Below are positions 1-11,917 of a stretch of DNA of 64,000 bases, piece after piece. Numbering within the stretch: position 1 is the stretch's first letter; each line of letters starts with the position of its first letter. Location: assembly GCA_003117195.1 (NCBI GenBank), contig BDSI01000018.1:472230-536229 (forward strand), written 5' to 3'. The notes below the pieces were generated by a model. The model was not told the origin of the DNA and ran no database searches. It saw nothing but the letters and a program-made list of their open reading frames with translations. The DNA comes from Eudorina sp. 2006-703-Eu-15 (lineage: Eukaryota; Chlorophyta; Chlorophyceae; Chlamydomonadales; Volvocaceae). The translations under genes and the position numbers were made by a program.

Positions 1-80
1 CACGCCCCGGACCCCTACCCACCGGGCCCATGTACTCCTGCACGCCCCGGACCCCTACCCACCGGGCCCATGTACTCCTG
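1..80. repeat. 40-bp perfect tandem duplication
   Basis: Bases 1-40 and 41-80 are identical. On the minus strand the unit holds the last codons of the exon at 63-247 plus its likely splice donor, so the donor is present twice. Confidence 0.95.
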
Positions 81-3000
81 CGAGAACTCCGCCGTCCGCC
101 GCCCGGCGCCGGCCGTCCGCGCGCGCTGCTGTCCTCCGGTCCTCGGCGGCACCCTCATGGACATCGCCCTGCTGGCCACCTGCACCCCCGCCGAGGCCGC
201 CATCACCATGGAGCCCCGCCGGCTGGCGGTCACGAAGCTGCTCATACCTGCGGCGCATGGGTCGGGGCGAGGGAGGAGGTCGGAGGCGGTGAGGGAGGTG
301 GTCGGGGGCGGTGAGGGAGGCAGTGAGGAGGCGGTGAGGGAGGAGGTCGGAGGCGGTGAGGGAGGCAGTGAGGAGCTGACACGGGATAACAGGCCAACAA
401 GGGGCCCGTGGGGTAGTGCGGGTGACGAGACGATGGGGGTGGGTGGGTGGGTGGGTTAAATTGAGAAAATAAATAAACCCGAAGAACGAACCCGGGCACA
501 CCCAGCATAACTCAGTATACTTACGTCGTACGGTACCTGCATAGCAACGGAAAGATAGAGACCGCGCGCGGGGGGTGTGGGTATAGCGCCGGGAAAAGAG
601 GATGGAAAAACTGTCGCGAAGGTGGGGGTATAGGAAATTGGTAGACATTTGGGTGGGGGATGCAGCACACTGGCAATGGTGGATTGGGGGAGATAGCAAA
701 CCGGTAGGCATGCACTAACGGGGTTGGTGGGAGAATCCGTGCTGGTCTGCCGGCCAGGCAAGTACCAAGCAACAAGACATAGCTGCGAAGGCGAAGAGGA
801 AGGAGGAGCAGAAGACAGCGACACACGGCCTTCAAAAGAACACTGCAACTTGGGAGTGCCGCCACATCTACAAATTCACACAGCTCACGCAGCTCGTGAT
901 GTTGCCCTCATCCGGCATTGCTTCGAGCGCTTACCCCCTCCCCCCCCGGGAGGACAGGACCCCGCAGGACCACCCCCCTGACTTTGACCGCATGCAAACC
1001 CACGCCCCGTCTGCGATTGGCGGAGTCCCCTCCCTGCGATCACCCTGCCGTACCGAGGGTCGTACGTGGCCGTAAAGCGCCGTCCCGCAGGTTCACCCGG
1101 CTGGGGTCACGGGACGCCAGGTCAAACGTCGCCGTCACCGTCCCGTCCTGCTCCGGTGCCTCCGAGCCCTCGCCCTCCTCCGACAAACCGTCCAGCAGCT
1201 GCGTCATGCGCCCCTCCTCGTCGCCGCTGCCGCCACCCTCCTCGCCGCCCTCCTCGCCGTCAACCTCGCCGTCAACCTCGCCGTAGGAGCACAAGGCGAC
1301 GTCGCCGTCGCCACCGTGCGCCAATGACAGCCCCGCGGCGTCAATGTACGCGGGCACTTTCAAGGTCGCGCAGAAGCCCTGTGGGACGTTTGCATTTGCC
1401 ATGACCCAGTGACAGCCAAGGGAAGACGGCGCGACTACAGGGCCGCGGCGGGCCCCCGGCTGGGCGGCCCCTGATCTGTCCCCGCGTCCGCATCCCAACA
1501 TGCGCCCTCCCAGGACCCTGTCTGCTGGCCACAGCTGCGCATCTAGCACCTCCCGATGTCCCAAAGCATGGTCTCGCCCCAAGCGGCCCCAGCGCGGGCC
1601 GTCCGTCCGTCCCTCCCGCCGATCCCACCCGGCTCCGGCTGCCGCGGTCCCGCACCCACCTGCTCCGACGCCGCGGCCTGGTGCAGCTGCCGCGCGGCGT
1701 ACGGCTCCGCGTACTGCATGATGGCTGCCAGTAGCGCACGGGCGGGCAGGGACGACAGCCCCACTGCCCCGGCCGTTGAGCTGTTAAGGGGACCGGCCTG
1801 GCCCGGCCCGTCGAGACACTGCGGCGGGGAGCGAGAGGAGGAAGAGTGTTCGGGGCTTCACGACGCGGGAGCGGGGGACATCGGTTGGCGCCTTTGTTCG
1901 TGAGGCTGGCCCCGAACCAACGGGCCCAGCAGCGGCGCTCAGTCAGGAAGCTGCTGCAACCAAGCGCTGCGAATGTTGCACTGGGCACGGCGCAGACAAT
2001 CCGTCCGCCGGCCCGGCCCCCCCTTTCCTGCCGGCCGCTGAGATCCGCCGTTCCTTCACACCGCCCATATCTCCTTTACACTTCCCGAATACCCTTGGTG
2101 CCGCTGGGGTTGGGTGGGGCCTCCCCGGACGCCATGACACTACCCACCAGGTACTCCCGCGCCCGGCTGTTCAGGTAGGCCACCTCGCCCAGAGCGTAGC
2201 CCCTGCAGCGGCAAGCAGCATCAGCGGCGGGTAAGCCGCGGCAGTGGCAGCAGAAACAGCCCCGAGCCCGGGTCGCAAAGCACCGCCCCAGTCGGCCAGG
2301 TCAGGGAGAGCACTAGCGGCGCACCGCAGCAGGCGCAGCGTCGGCAGCGTGCCATGTGAGATGCAGCGCGGGGAGTACCGGGGTTAGAGCGGGGGTTCAA
2401 GTCTACCAAGACCGGACTTACGCAGGACCAAGGGCACTCCTCACCGAACGGCCCCGCCGCCCATCAGTCAACCCATCGCTGGGACCCCGTCCCCGCTGCT
2501 GCTGCCGCGCTTGCCTGCTGTACGTGAAGACTATGACGCTGGCGGGCAGCACCTCCGCCGCCACCGCGCGCGCCGCCGCCGCCAGCCGCATCTTGGTCGT
2601 CAGCGAGGGCATCCGCGGACCCACCCTGGGCGCCGGCGACCACGACGGCGACCGACCCGCACCCAGCGCCTGCTCCTGCGACGCCCTCCCGCCCGGCTGC
2701 CGCTCCTGCTCCTGGCGCAGCGCTTGCGGCGCAGCACCAGCCCCCGTGGCGCCGCCGCTGGGGCTGTCGGCGCCGCCGCCAGCGGCGGCAGACACGTCCA
2801 GGGGTGCGACTTTGGAGCTGCCGAGGCCGCTGGGCCCGCGGCTTCCCCCGCCAAAGCTGATGCCGGATAGGTGCGGGGCGCGGAGCGTTCGATCCGCGCA
2901 GGAGGGGTGGCGGCCGTCCACATGGGGCCCGGCTGGCGCACCGCCATGGACGAGCAGCAACAGACCCGGCACCTGACGGCCGCCTTCCAGGCGCAGAGAG

Positions 3001-4245
3001 CAGGTGGACAGCTGAGGGAAGGGTAAGGGGACGTAGGGCGTTTGGACCGGTTGCGGTGTCGGCTTGAAGTCCTGGGTGCGTCACCGCCCGTGCCGTTTAC
3101 TTACGTTTACAAGGTGACCAGCACATTAACAAAGAGGGAAGGTGAGACGGTTCGACTGCGGGATGTGGAATCGGTTCACCATGCGCGTGGGAGCCGAAGG
3201 GCCCGGTGCGCCCCTCCCTCACATCCCCCCTTCCTTTTCTATAGCAGCAGCACAAATTCAGCATGTCTTATACCCCCCCCTGTTTCTTACACCCTCCCCC
3301 CCCTCCCCTCCCAGGACCTACCTCCACGCTAAGGACCCCCTGGAGCCCGTCCCGTGGCGCCCCCGGTAGCACTTTGTGCTTGACGGCGCAATACATTCGT
3401 CTGTACGACGCCCTGCACCGCGGCACCCGGCAGGAGACAGGGCCAGGGGACGAGCAGCGGCGGTGGTGACGCTGGCTGTGAAGGAGGTCTGATCAAATAA
3501 CTTGCAGGTGCCCAATGCACGCCCATAACAGGCTGCAAGGCACAGCTCTGCTCGGAGCATAGATAGCCCTCTTGTTCCTCGCCCCGCCCCGCAACCCCCC
3601 CTGCCCTGCATCCCCCTCGGCTCCCGTGACAATGTCATCCACGAAGCCCTGCAGCCGCGCAGGACCGTCTCTGGGCCTGCCATCAAGCAGGCTTACAGAC
3701 GGCCACGTACACCAGACACGGTCGTTTCCCAGGCCGCGTGGCACGCAGGCCTTGGGCCCCCAACCCCAGCGGCCGTTGCTCCCCAACACGGCAACCACCG
3801 CACCGGGTAACATCCCGCAGCGCGCTCCTGAAGTCCTCGTCGTGCTTGGAGAGGTCCTCCAGCAGCCGCTGATAGGATTCCGAGTCAGGGCCGAGCGGGA
3901 GCGCGGGTTCGCCGCTGCGCCTGGCGTTCAGTGCGACCCACATCGCACGGAGGGACAGCTGCGGGTTTAGGCCGCCGCCCTCGTCTACCAGCCGACCGCG
4001 CGGCGGCCGGCGGCCTGACCCCTCCGAATGCGCCTGCACCGCGCAAGCCACCACGATGCGCCTCTCGGGGTTGTTGCAGGGTGGGGCAGCGGGGCCACTG
4101 CAGGCGTTGCCGGCACCGGGGTTGCCATCAGCGGCAGCCGGCAGCTGGAAGCGGCTGACGAAGGTCGCGTGGTCGAGGATTGTGCTGTTAGAACGCTCAT
4201 CCACACCAGCCCTGTAGCGAACAGACCTCTCGCTGTTCTTTCCCG
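63..4245 (-). CDS. Unrecognised multi-exon protein, partial (continues past the left edge)
   Basis: I do not recognise this protein. Several minus-strand blocks have almost only G/C-ending codons and are bounded by splice sites. The better ones are 3804-4245 (pyrimidine-rich acceptor; contains LLEDLSKHDEDFRSALRD), about 2550-2960 (contains PSLTTKMRLAAAARAV), about 2148-2202 (GYALGEVAYLNSRAREYL), about 1660-1780 (AIMQYAEPYAARQLHQ), 1054-1378 (starts GFCATLKVPAYIDA; acidic Gly/Glu-rich middle) and 63-247 (starts after CAG with MSSFVTASRRGS). Exon 1054-1378 ends in phase 1 and exon 63-247 starts in the matching phase, so they probably join. If they do not, the gene ends at the TGA at 1040-1042. 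The exons between 2960 and 3800 and the 5' end are unresolved. No family motif, signal peptide or membrane segment is evident. The strand call rests on codon use, because plus-strand frames around 2530-2990 are also open. Confidence 0.5.
454..480. repeat. Short AT-rich dispersed motif, copy 1
   Basis: This 27-nt AT-rich stretch matches 23107-23133 at 25 of 27 positions in the same orientation. Both copies sit in introns of minus-strand genes. Confidence 0.6.
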
Positions 4246-6637
4246 CTGGACAGCGGAAAAGGAACAAAGAGGAGAGCACGTTCAGCAACGACCTTCCAAT
4301 TAAATTAGAGCTGAGAGCAACTTCAGTGCTAACGCACGTTGACTTAGGGTTGCAAGGTGAACACGCAAGCCAACGCAGCTTGACCTATGAAAAGCTGCCG
4401 TCCTTAAGTATGCCTACAGCGAGCTTACCCCATGCTCCCTCCTCAGGCTGCCCAAAGCAGCGCCTTATCCAGAGCATAGCAGGGCGGGGCCCCAAGAACA
4501 CTCCTCTTCATTCCATTACTTTGTGTCGTGGCGTGAAGGGCCTACAACTATACAGCTACCTCTAGAATAGGAGCAATAAGCTTGGAGCTCTGGGATGAAA
4601 CCGGCTTGGTCACAGTTGCATAACTTTAAAAGGCCAGGACTTGCACAATTGTCACTTCCCGGCAGAGTCGTACCAGCAGATGTTTCGTTGGTATGCTAGT
4701 GAGTTGTGTAGGAGAAGAACGATAGGTAACAGGAATTACCAAGTTTCGTCTGGAAGCGCCTGTATAACAACTAACACTATTTATAAGTGCCACGACGACT
4801 TTTCCGAACAGTGCAAATCCTTAAAGAATATCCAAAAACACCGTTTAACTATGTAACGTTTTTTTCCGAATGTCTTTGTTCATCTGGTTCAGTTAGTTGT
4901 TGGCGAACAGATTGCAGCCATTTCCAGGGAGCGGGGACAACCTGCTCGTTCATGTATCAATCATAGTCATTTTGACACGTTCATAATTGTCCTACAGCAG
5001 CACCTGTCACTCCTGGGAGAAGAGACATTTTGTTCTCCCAGACTGTCCGACGAACCAGTCCGTCCTCCTTCGGAGTTCCCTAACAGCCGCGTGTTGTTCC
5101 GGAAAGCTTCGAGAATTCCAGTTCTATAATGCAGATGTGGATTCTTCAGCTCTGCTTGCATCGGTTACAGTTATTGTAGTGCCGCTACTACAACTTTGGA
5201 TGATACGGTACACCGCCTTATAGCGTCAATATGTTCACGTTATTATACTGCAGATTGGTTACTTCTATTTTCCTAAATTAGAAGCCGTTGCGGACATTGT
5301 GAGCACATCCGTTACGACCATTGGCCGGCTCTGGCCGACGCCATCGTACGCCAGTACCACCCCGCTTGCCAGCTCAATCCACATGCATAAATGTAACTGA
5401 CATGTTCGGGGCCGGGTTACGACAGAAACGTCTGTGATGTGATGTGATGTTACAAGCTTCTTGAGCTCGTAAGGCCCAGATGAGCCAGGAGGCTCATGGA
5501 CCACGAACCTCAACAAACAAAGACAAAACGTAAAAGTAAGAGAAAAACACTTTTAGAGTGACAATGATGTCTTAGGAAAAACAAGAACAACAAGTTTCAT
5601 GTCTCTATCATCTAATATTTTGTCCTAATCGATCATATTTTGATCCACTCGTTTCATTAATTGATGATCTACATTAATAGTAGTAGTAACCGTTACAAGG
5701 TGGACCCTTACTCGCTCACACATGCCGGCAGACATCGAACCTGGTCAACAGTCCTGGTGCCCATACCGATAACCCATTGCCCGTAGGTTTTTGTCACCTG
5801 TGTATGACCGGCAACCTTCCTCAACTGGCAGCAGAGGGAAACCAGCACGCCAGGATCACCAGGGCGAGAATGCGGCCATCCGCGACAATCACAATCCTTC
5901 TTCGGTTTACCCGGTCATGCGTATGCAGATGAAAGCCACCGGACTGCGCGAAGGCGCACGCTGAGGGGAGGCGAATGACGTTAACCGTACCCTGGTCCGG
6001 TTCCGGAGGTTTACCGAGGGTCTAGGGGAAGAAGGGTAGAAAGATTTGGAGAAGTGCTACGAACACCCTGGGTGCGCTTGTTAGTCTTTGGTGCCCCCCA
6101 TCCATGGAAGGCACAGCGGTTGGATCACAACGGGGCAGAGGTCTGGGCGGGACCGGCTCAAAGGGGCTCAACCCTGCGTGCGGGTCATGACGCGCTTTCC
6201 CTCGTCATGTCGTCATGTCTTTTGAAGGTGGGGGCTTTGGGCTATTGGCTTCGTGGTTTCCTATGAGCATTGGACTCCAGCCCGACATCTGCCCATTAAC
6301 GACGGAGCGCGGAGGACCGCGCGGCGGGTTTGGCCCTCGTCCGAGCCACTTCCTGGCCTACCGTGACCTGACATCATGCCACGGTGTGCTTGGTAGCTGC
6401 GCGTAAGTCCCAGAGCGTGTGCAATGGTACGGGGCCAGCGACAGCCTAGCCTGCCGGGGCCGCTCCGTCAGGGTACCCCCTTTTGTCAATAAAGACAGGG
6501 TCAGGGTGGCCCCCCCACACACGGCTCAGTTTCCTTTGACACACTCTGCACAACGTAGAAACAGGGCTGCTGGGGCCCTCAGGCATCCGAAGGGTTCCAC
6601 AAGGTCCACAGCTGCGGAAATAACACACCAGGAACGT

Positions 6638-6709
6638 CCGCCCCACCAGTAAATCGGTACCCCTGTCAGCAGTACCGCCCCACCAGTAAGTCGGTACCCC
6701 TGTCAGCAG
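6638..6709. repeat. 35-bp unit repeated twice
   Basis: 6638-6672 and 6675-6709 differ at one base. Confidence 0.9.
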
Positions 6710-7819
6710 CTGATCGTCCTGGAGGCTCGTAATCCCGCAAATGCTGGAGGCAGCCCATACCGCACTGCGTTGTGACCCGCATCTTGGGAGACGGGCTCCG
6801 GAGCCCGGGCATGAACCTCCGCCGCGGAGCATCAAGTGATTTCCGTGTGGGCTCGAGCCATCTGGTGATGTCCCAAGGCTGCACGCGCTTCCTCCCGTGG
6901 GCCGGCGTGGGCGTGGGCGGTCGCCTTTGGCGCTAATCTCAGCAGCTCAGGTGCGTGGCAGCAGCGGCCTGCGTCGGAAGCTTGTTCACACAGCTATTGC
7001 AGTGAAGCACTCAAGACGCAAGTCCGCCTGATGGCCATAGCGCATACCGTACCGCTGTTGAGGACGTCACAAGGCGACAAGAGATGGGGCCGCGGCGGGC
7101 CGCGTCAGTTGCATGGCTTGGAACGCCTGCTGCAAGCATTAGGCCGGGCACCCAATCCCGCCCAGGCCGCCCTCCGTATTAACTGCGCGGGGGGGATGCT
7201 TTTGTTACAGTTCATGCCCTGTTACAGTTCATGTCCAGGGACCGGCCCGGGTCGCAGCCTACTGAAAAGTCCTCATTTACTGCCTGGCCGATGCGGCCAT
7301 CTGCGCGTCGTCGAGGATTGACCTGCCCAGCGAGGATGCACAGCGTGGGAGGCTTCCTGGGCGAGGTGGTGTGTTTACTGTCTGCCGCCGCAGCCGTGGG
7401 CACCAGCGATGCTGTGTTTAGAAGTGCAACCCGCCCGCCCGCCCGATCCCAAGTATCAATATACTTACCATAAAACCTGCGAGGAAAAAACTTACCATAT
7501 GCAGGCGCGCGGACAAGGCAGCTGGCGATGCTGTGTCGTGGCCGGCAGCGCGGGCGATGGTCCGGGCGGGGCTGCCAGCGCGGTCCCGGCGACTGGCTTC
7601 CTATGCTACTGAGATACTGGCAAACTGCCAAACTCTACAGGAATGTACGACGTGTCGTATGTAGGGCAGGGTGCATGCAGGGTCCAAAGGTCTGGTCGGG
7701 TATGTTTTATCACATAAAATGCTCGTTATGCCACAAAAGGTTTTACCCCTGACTGGGTTGATTGATTGGCGCTGGGCGTGGAGCCGTAGACCCGTTGTAA
7801 TCAGTGGTTTCCAAGTTTC

Positions 7820-7901
7820 CTATGGCAATGACCCGAAGCGTTGAAGGGGAAGGCTGCCCTCTCTATGGCAGTGACCCGAAGCATTGAATGGGAAGGCTGC
7901 C
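7820..7901. repeat. 39-bp unit repeated twice
   Basis: 7820-7858 and 7863-7901 are near-identical, starting CTATGGCA and ending GGCTGCC. They lie about 70-150 bp upstream of the MYND-gene start codon, so they are in the promoter or 5' UTR. Confidence 0.85.
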
Positions 7902-7970
7902 TTCCTTTGCTAGACTACTTGTAAACCAGCTCACAAGCCTTAAGAGAGGTCTCTCGGACTGTATCATGCC

Positions 7971-10900
7971 ATGGCCTCTTTACAATATAAATTCTTAGAT
8001 GCTCTGCAGCAACTTCCGTGTGCGGCTCAACGGCTTCTGGCGTCCGAATGCTGCTCTGCAAGTGACACCGACCTTCGCGATGAGATCGGCCTGCTGCAAA
8101 TTATTCACGATGCTGTAACAGCCTACGACGAAGCACCTGAAGTCCTCCTCCTCAACAACACGGCCCGTACAGCGCTCTTGGGAGTACTCAACGTTGCCGT
8201 CCGGTTCCATGTGAAGCTTGAGAGCGAGGATGCGCCCCGCCGACAGCTCTTCAACGCCGCCTGGCGTACCGTGGTGGCGCTTCTGACGTCGGAATGCAGG
8301 TCGCTCGCCCAAGTGCGGGACGCCCAAGTTGACTTCGCGGCCGCACTGCTGCGGACTCAGGTGCTGCAGTGCGCCTGTCAGCATTTGGCGGCCGTGTCGC
8401 GGTACCTGCGCCGCGAACTGGCCTCGTGCGACACCCGTGCAGCGCCAGCTGCTGATGCAGGCGACGGTGCAGCGGGTGGGGAGCACCAAGAGGAGGACGC
8501 GACACGAGGGGTCGTAACGAAGGAGACCGTGTTAATTGTCGAGACTGCTTGTGACGTGTGCATGGCCGTGAGCGCCGTGACGCTGGTCGCAACGGTCCAG
8601 GAAATGCGGCGAGATCAGGAGAGGTATGGTCGCCTGCTGGCCGCTGCCCTGCGTGATACCGGGGTCATGGAGCACACGGCGTGCGCGCTGCAGCTGACGC
8701 ATCAGGTTCTCGGTCTCAGCGGCGGCATCGCGGCTCCGCGGCGACACATGGCTGAATCGGACGGCAGCATCGACAGCATCGAATCTTTGGAAGGCAATGC
8801 TGAGTCGGACGGCAGCGTCGAACCCTTGGAAGGAATCGAGAGCTCTCTGGGGGCCAGCCAGCAGGAAGTTCGTGCGGCTTCTAATTTCGTTGTCAAGCGC
8901 ATGGAGCAGCTGTGTGCCGCCTTCACTCACTTCTGGGCGTACATCTTGGACGAGGAGTCGAGGCTGGGCGTCGCGCTGTCTGAGAGCAGCGGGGCGCAAG
9001 GTGCGGAGCGCGCCACCTCCAGGGCCCTGCTCGCCGTGGTGCGGGGGCCCTGCCTGCAGCAGCTTGTCCTGAACCAGGGACTGTGGGCGCTGTACAGCGT
9101 TGACGGCGGCCCACTGTACGGCATGCCGGAAGAGCTCTCGCCCATCGTGCCCGCCACCATGGACCCGGGCCGTCCCGGCAACACCCCCCCTAACCTGGCG
9201 GACGTTTATCTCGGCCCACTCATGAGCTGCGTCGCGCTGCGCGCGCTGCTGCGCGCGCTGGACATGTACGCGTGCGACACCAGTCCGGTGCCGACATGGC
9301 GCACTGCCTGGCGTGTGGTGCGACGCGTGGTGCGCGCGGTGCTCGGGGTGGCAGCCGTCTGGGCAGACCTGGAGGAAGACATGCAGCAGCGGCAGCTGCG
9401 GGCCCTCCGCCAGCTGGAGGGTGCGGCAGGGACGCGGCGCGGCTCGCGAGCAGGCGCAGGCGGCTCCGGGTCGCAGCAGCCCTCTGGGGGCCCTCTGAGG
9501 GCGGCGTCGGAGGGCGCTGACGTCGGTGTCGGTGCGCGCGATCGCCGCAGGGATGCGCCCGACATCCGGGAGCCCGAGGGACAGCCGGTGGAAGCCCTGC
9601 TGCCCGTCTGCATGCTTCAATGTACGCTGGTGGAGGGGCTGTACACTGCACAGGCGATCCTGTCGCGAGCGGGGTCCGCGCAGCCCGGGTGGGCGGCCCT
9701 GGTGGCGGAGCGCTGGCGGCTGACCGTCTCGGCGGTCCACTATGCGGTCCGCTGGGAGGGCATTCCCAACGCGCTCAGGGCGTTCGCCGCCCACTTGTGC
9801 CCGAAGTCGCTCCCGCCACTGCGTCCTGATGCCGGTGAGTCTCGACCAGACCCTTAAGAGGTTAGAACGCAGACTGGACCGCCTGCGGGGTGGGCCGCCA
9901 GGGGCTGCCTTGCTGTGCTGTGCGGTGACCGGGCTTCGAACTCTGCATGTGCGCGGAATCGCGGAACCGAGTTGTTCCGCGCATGGCCTTGCGAACGGGG
10001 TCCGTGGTTGTGGCAGGCCGGCCTTGTTGTTGTATTAGTATTCGTTGTTCGTTGGAGTGTTAAGTCGATTATCGTTGGTTATATCACACTGTGTGACACT
10101 GGGCGGTGCAATACCCGCCCACTGCAATACCCGCCACAGTGCAATACCCGCCCACTGCAATACCCGCCCAGTGCCACGGTATGGAGCACCCAGTGCATTG
10201 CGGAAAAGACAGCCTCGGGTCCCTTGCCTCCGGAAACGTGTCCCACAGTCTGATATGCGCGCTTGGGTTGCCCGCAAGCGGAATGTGCTTAGAAACGAAA
10301 CCCGCCCACCCAAAAGAAAGCCAGGTGCAGATATACCCTCCGCATAACCGGAATGTGCATGCCGTTCCTCCCTCTCCCCGTTGCGCAGGTTGCTGGCCGC
10401 CCACGGAACCGCCCGAGGTGGCAGCGGCGCTGGCGGCGGGGATGCTGCCCTGCCTGGAGCGCCTGCTGCGGGCGGCGGGCCGCGACCCCGACTGTCTCGC
10501 TGCGCTTCTTCTGCGCCACTTGTTCGAGCGGGAAAGAGCCGCTTGGGTGGGGCGGCTGGTCATGCACGGCGACCGGAGCCAGGCCACTTCCCTCATCGCC
10601 AGCCTTGCCCAGGTCCTCCGCTCGTCGGTTTGCGGGTCTAGGACCTTGGACGTAGACTTCAATTGCGCAATGTGGGATTACACAGCCAGGGTTGTAAACT
10701 GGGGTGTGCCGTGGCTAGCTGCCGCAGCAGCAGCCGGCGCTGCCGCCGGCGGCAGCTCACCCCCGGCCGCAGACTCCGACGCGGCCGGATGCGCCCGAGA
10801 TGGCGAACGGGGCTCCGCGAGCGTGTGCCGGCAGCTCGGATGGCTGGTGTCGCATGGCCTGGTCGCCTGGCTGTCGACCTATGCGGTGTTGGTCGCCGAG

Positions 10901-11917
10901 ACCTGCGACGCCGACCTAGGCCCGGCCTCGGCATTGGGAGTCCGATGGGAGGACGAGCATGAGGTCGCGGTCTGGAACATCGCCACCAGTATCCAGTGCA
11001 TCCTGCTGCTGGCATACGGCCCGCCCAGCGGGCTGGCCGGAGATGGCCCGGCGGGAGGTGGTCAAGCGGGTGGTCCCTCCGGACAGCCGCCGCCGCCGGA
11101 TGACTGGCGCATGCGCGTGCTTTGGAGCGTGGACGCGCCGACCATACTGGGTGCCGCGCTGCGGAGCTCCTGGTACGGCGGCTTCCAGGACGAGACGGGC
11201 GGGATCGCGGACGTCCCGCTGATGCTGGCCGACGCTCTGTGCCGCGTCGCGGTGCTGCTGCCCGGGGCGGTCCGGTCGGCGCTGCTGAAGGGGTTGGCCG
11301 ACGTCGGCAGCTCGTCGCGTAGCCGGTCGCGGCGGCAGCACCAGCGGCGCGGCGGCGGTGGCGGCAGAGGCGGCTGGCGGGGAGCCGTCGCAGCAGCCAG
11401 TCCGGACGATGAAGCCGCCTTCGCTGCGATCCGCAGAACCCACGCGTCCATGTGGCAGTCCTCGCTGGTTCGTGCCCTGGCAGAGCACCTGCGGAGGGAG
11501 GAGGCTGACCAGCGGAAGCAGCAGGCTGCAGCCGCCGTGGAGGCCCTGGCAGAGCAGCTGGAGGCGTGGGCCGAGGGCGGGGCCGAGGACGTGGCTGGGG
11601 GCCCACAGGGGCAAGTGCGGCTTCCCGTGAACCACGCGATGGAGGCCGCGAGCGGGCTGCTGGCGTCGCCGGCCGAGCTGCGCGGGCTGCTGGGCCGCTG
11701 CTGCGCCAACCCCGACTGCGTCAACCTGGAGGGCGACAGCGAGGCGGGGCTGCGGCTGCAGGGCTGCGGGCGGTGCGGCGAGGTGGCGTACTGATGCAAG
11801 GGCTGCCAGGTGGCGCACTGGGCGGCGGGGCACAAGGCCGAGTGCGCGGGGGGCGGGGGGCCGGCGCGCCGTGCTGCCCGGGGGGCTGGTGGACGGCGTG
11901 GACCGCGGCGCGGCTGA
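7971..11917 (+). CDS. Large MYND zinc-finger protein with an in-frame TGA in the finger
   Basis: Two exons, 7971-9834 and 10389-11917. The intron has a GTGAGT donor and a GCGCAG acceptor, phase 1. The ATG at 7971 begins MASLQYKFLDALQQL. The first ~1,050 residues are Leu/Ala-rich and apparently helical, with Gly/Ser-rich insertions and no domain I recognise. The C-terminus is a MYND finger: CANPDC, then GCGRCGEVAY, then CKGCQVAHW, then GHKAEC. MYND fingers bind two zinc ions and usually mediate protein-protein contacts. The Cys expected directly after the Tyr is encoded by TGA (11792-11794, codon 1090). Conventional translation would stop after 1,089 residues and lose half the finger. The frame stays open and MYND-like for 40 codons to a second TGA at 11915. 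This could be a nonsense mutation, a sequencing error, or selenocysteine. Large MYND-containing proteins of unknown function are common in volvocine algae. Confidence 0.85.
10107..10170. repeat. Intronic tandem repeat (~16 bp, four units)
   Basis: Four units built on TGCAATACCCGCCCAC lie inside the single intron of the MYND-domain gene. Confidence 0.85.

Larger units (their letters stand above)
4246..7970. other. Intergenic region, no convincing gene
   Basis: GC falls sharply compared with the flanking genes, and none of the short open frames shows consistent G/C-ending codon use or plausible splice structure. It holds an AT-rich island (5517-5700) and two small tandem repeats (6638-6709 and 7820-7901). 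The last few hundred bases presumably include the promoter of the MYND-domain gene. I see no recognisable RNA gene. Confidence 0.5.

Noticed and set aside
2511..2990. Plus-strand coding possibility
   Set aside because: Codon composition is nearly as good as on the minus strand, but the neighbouring exons (1660-2202 and 3804-4245) are clearly minus and the plus frame has no partner exons.
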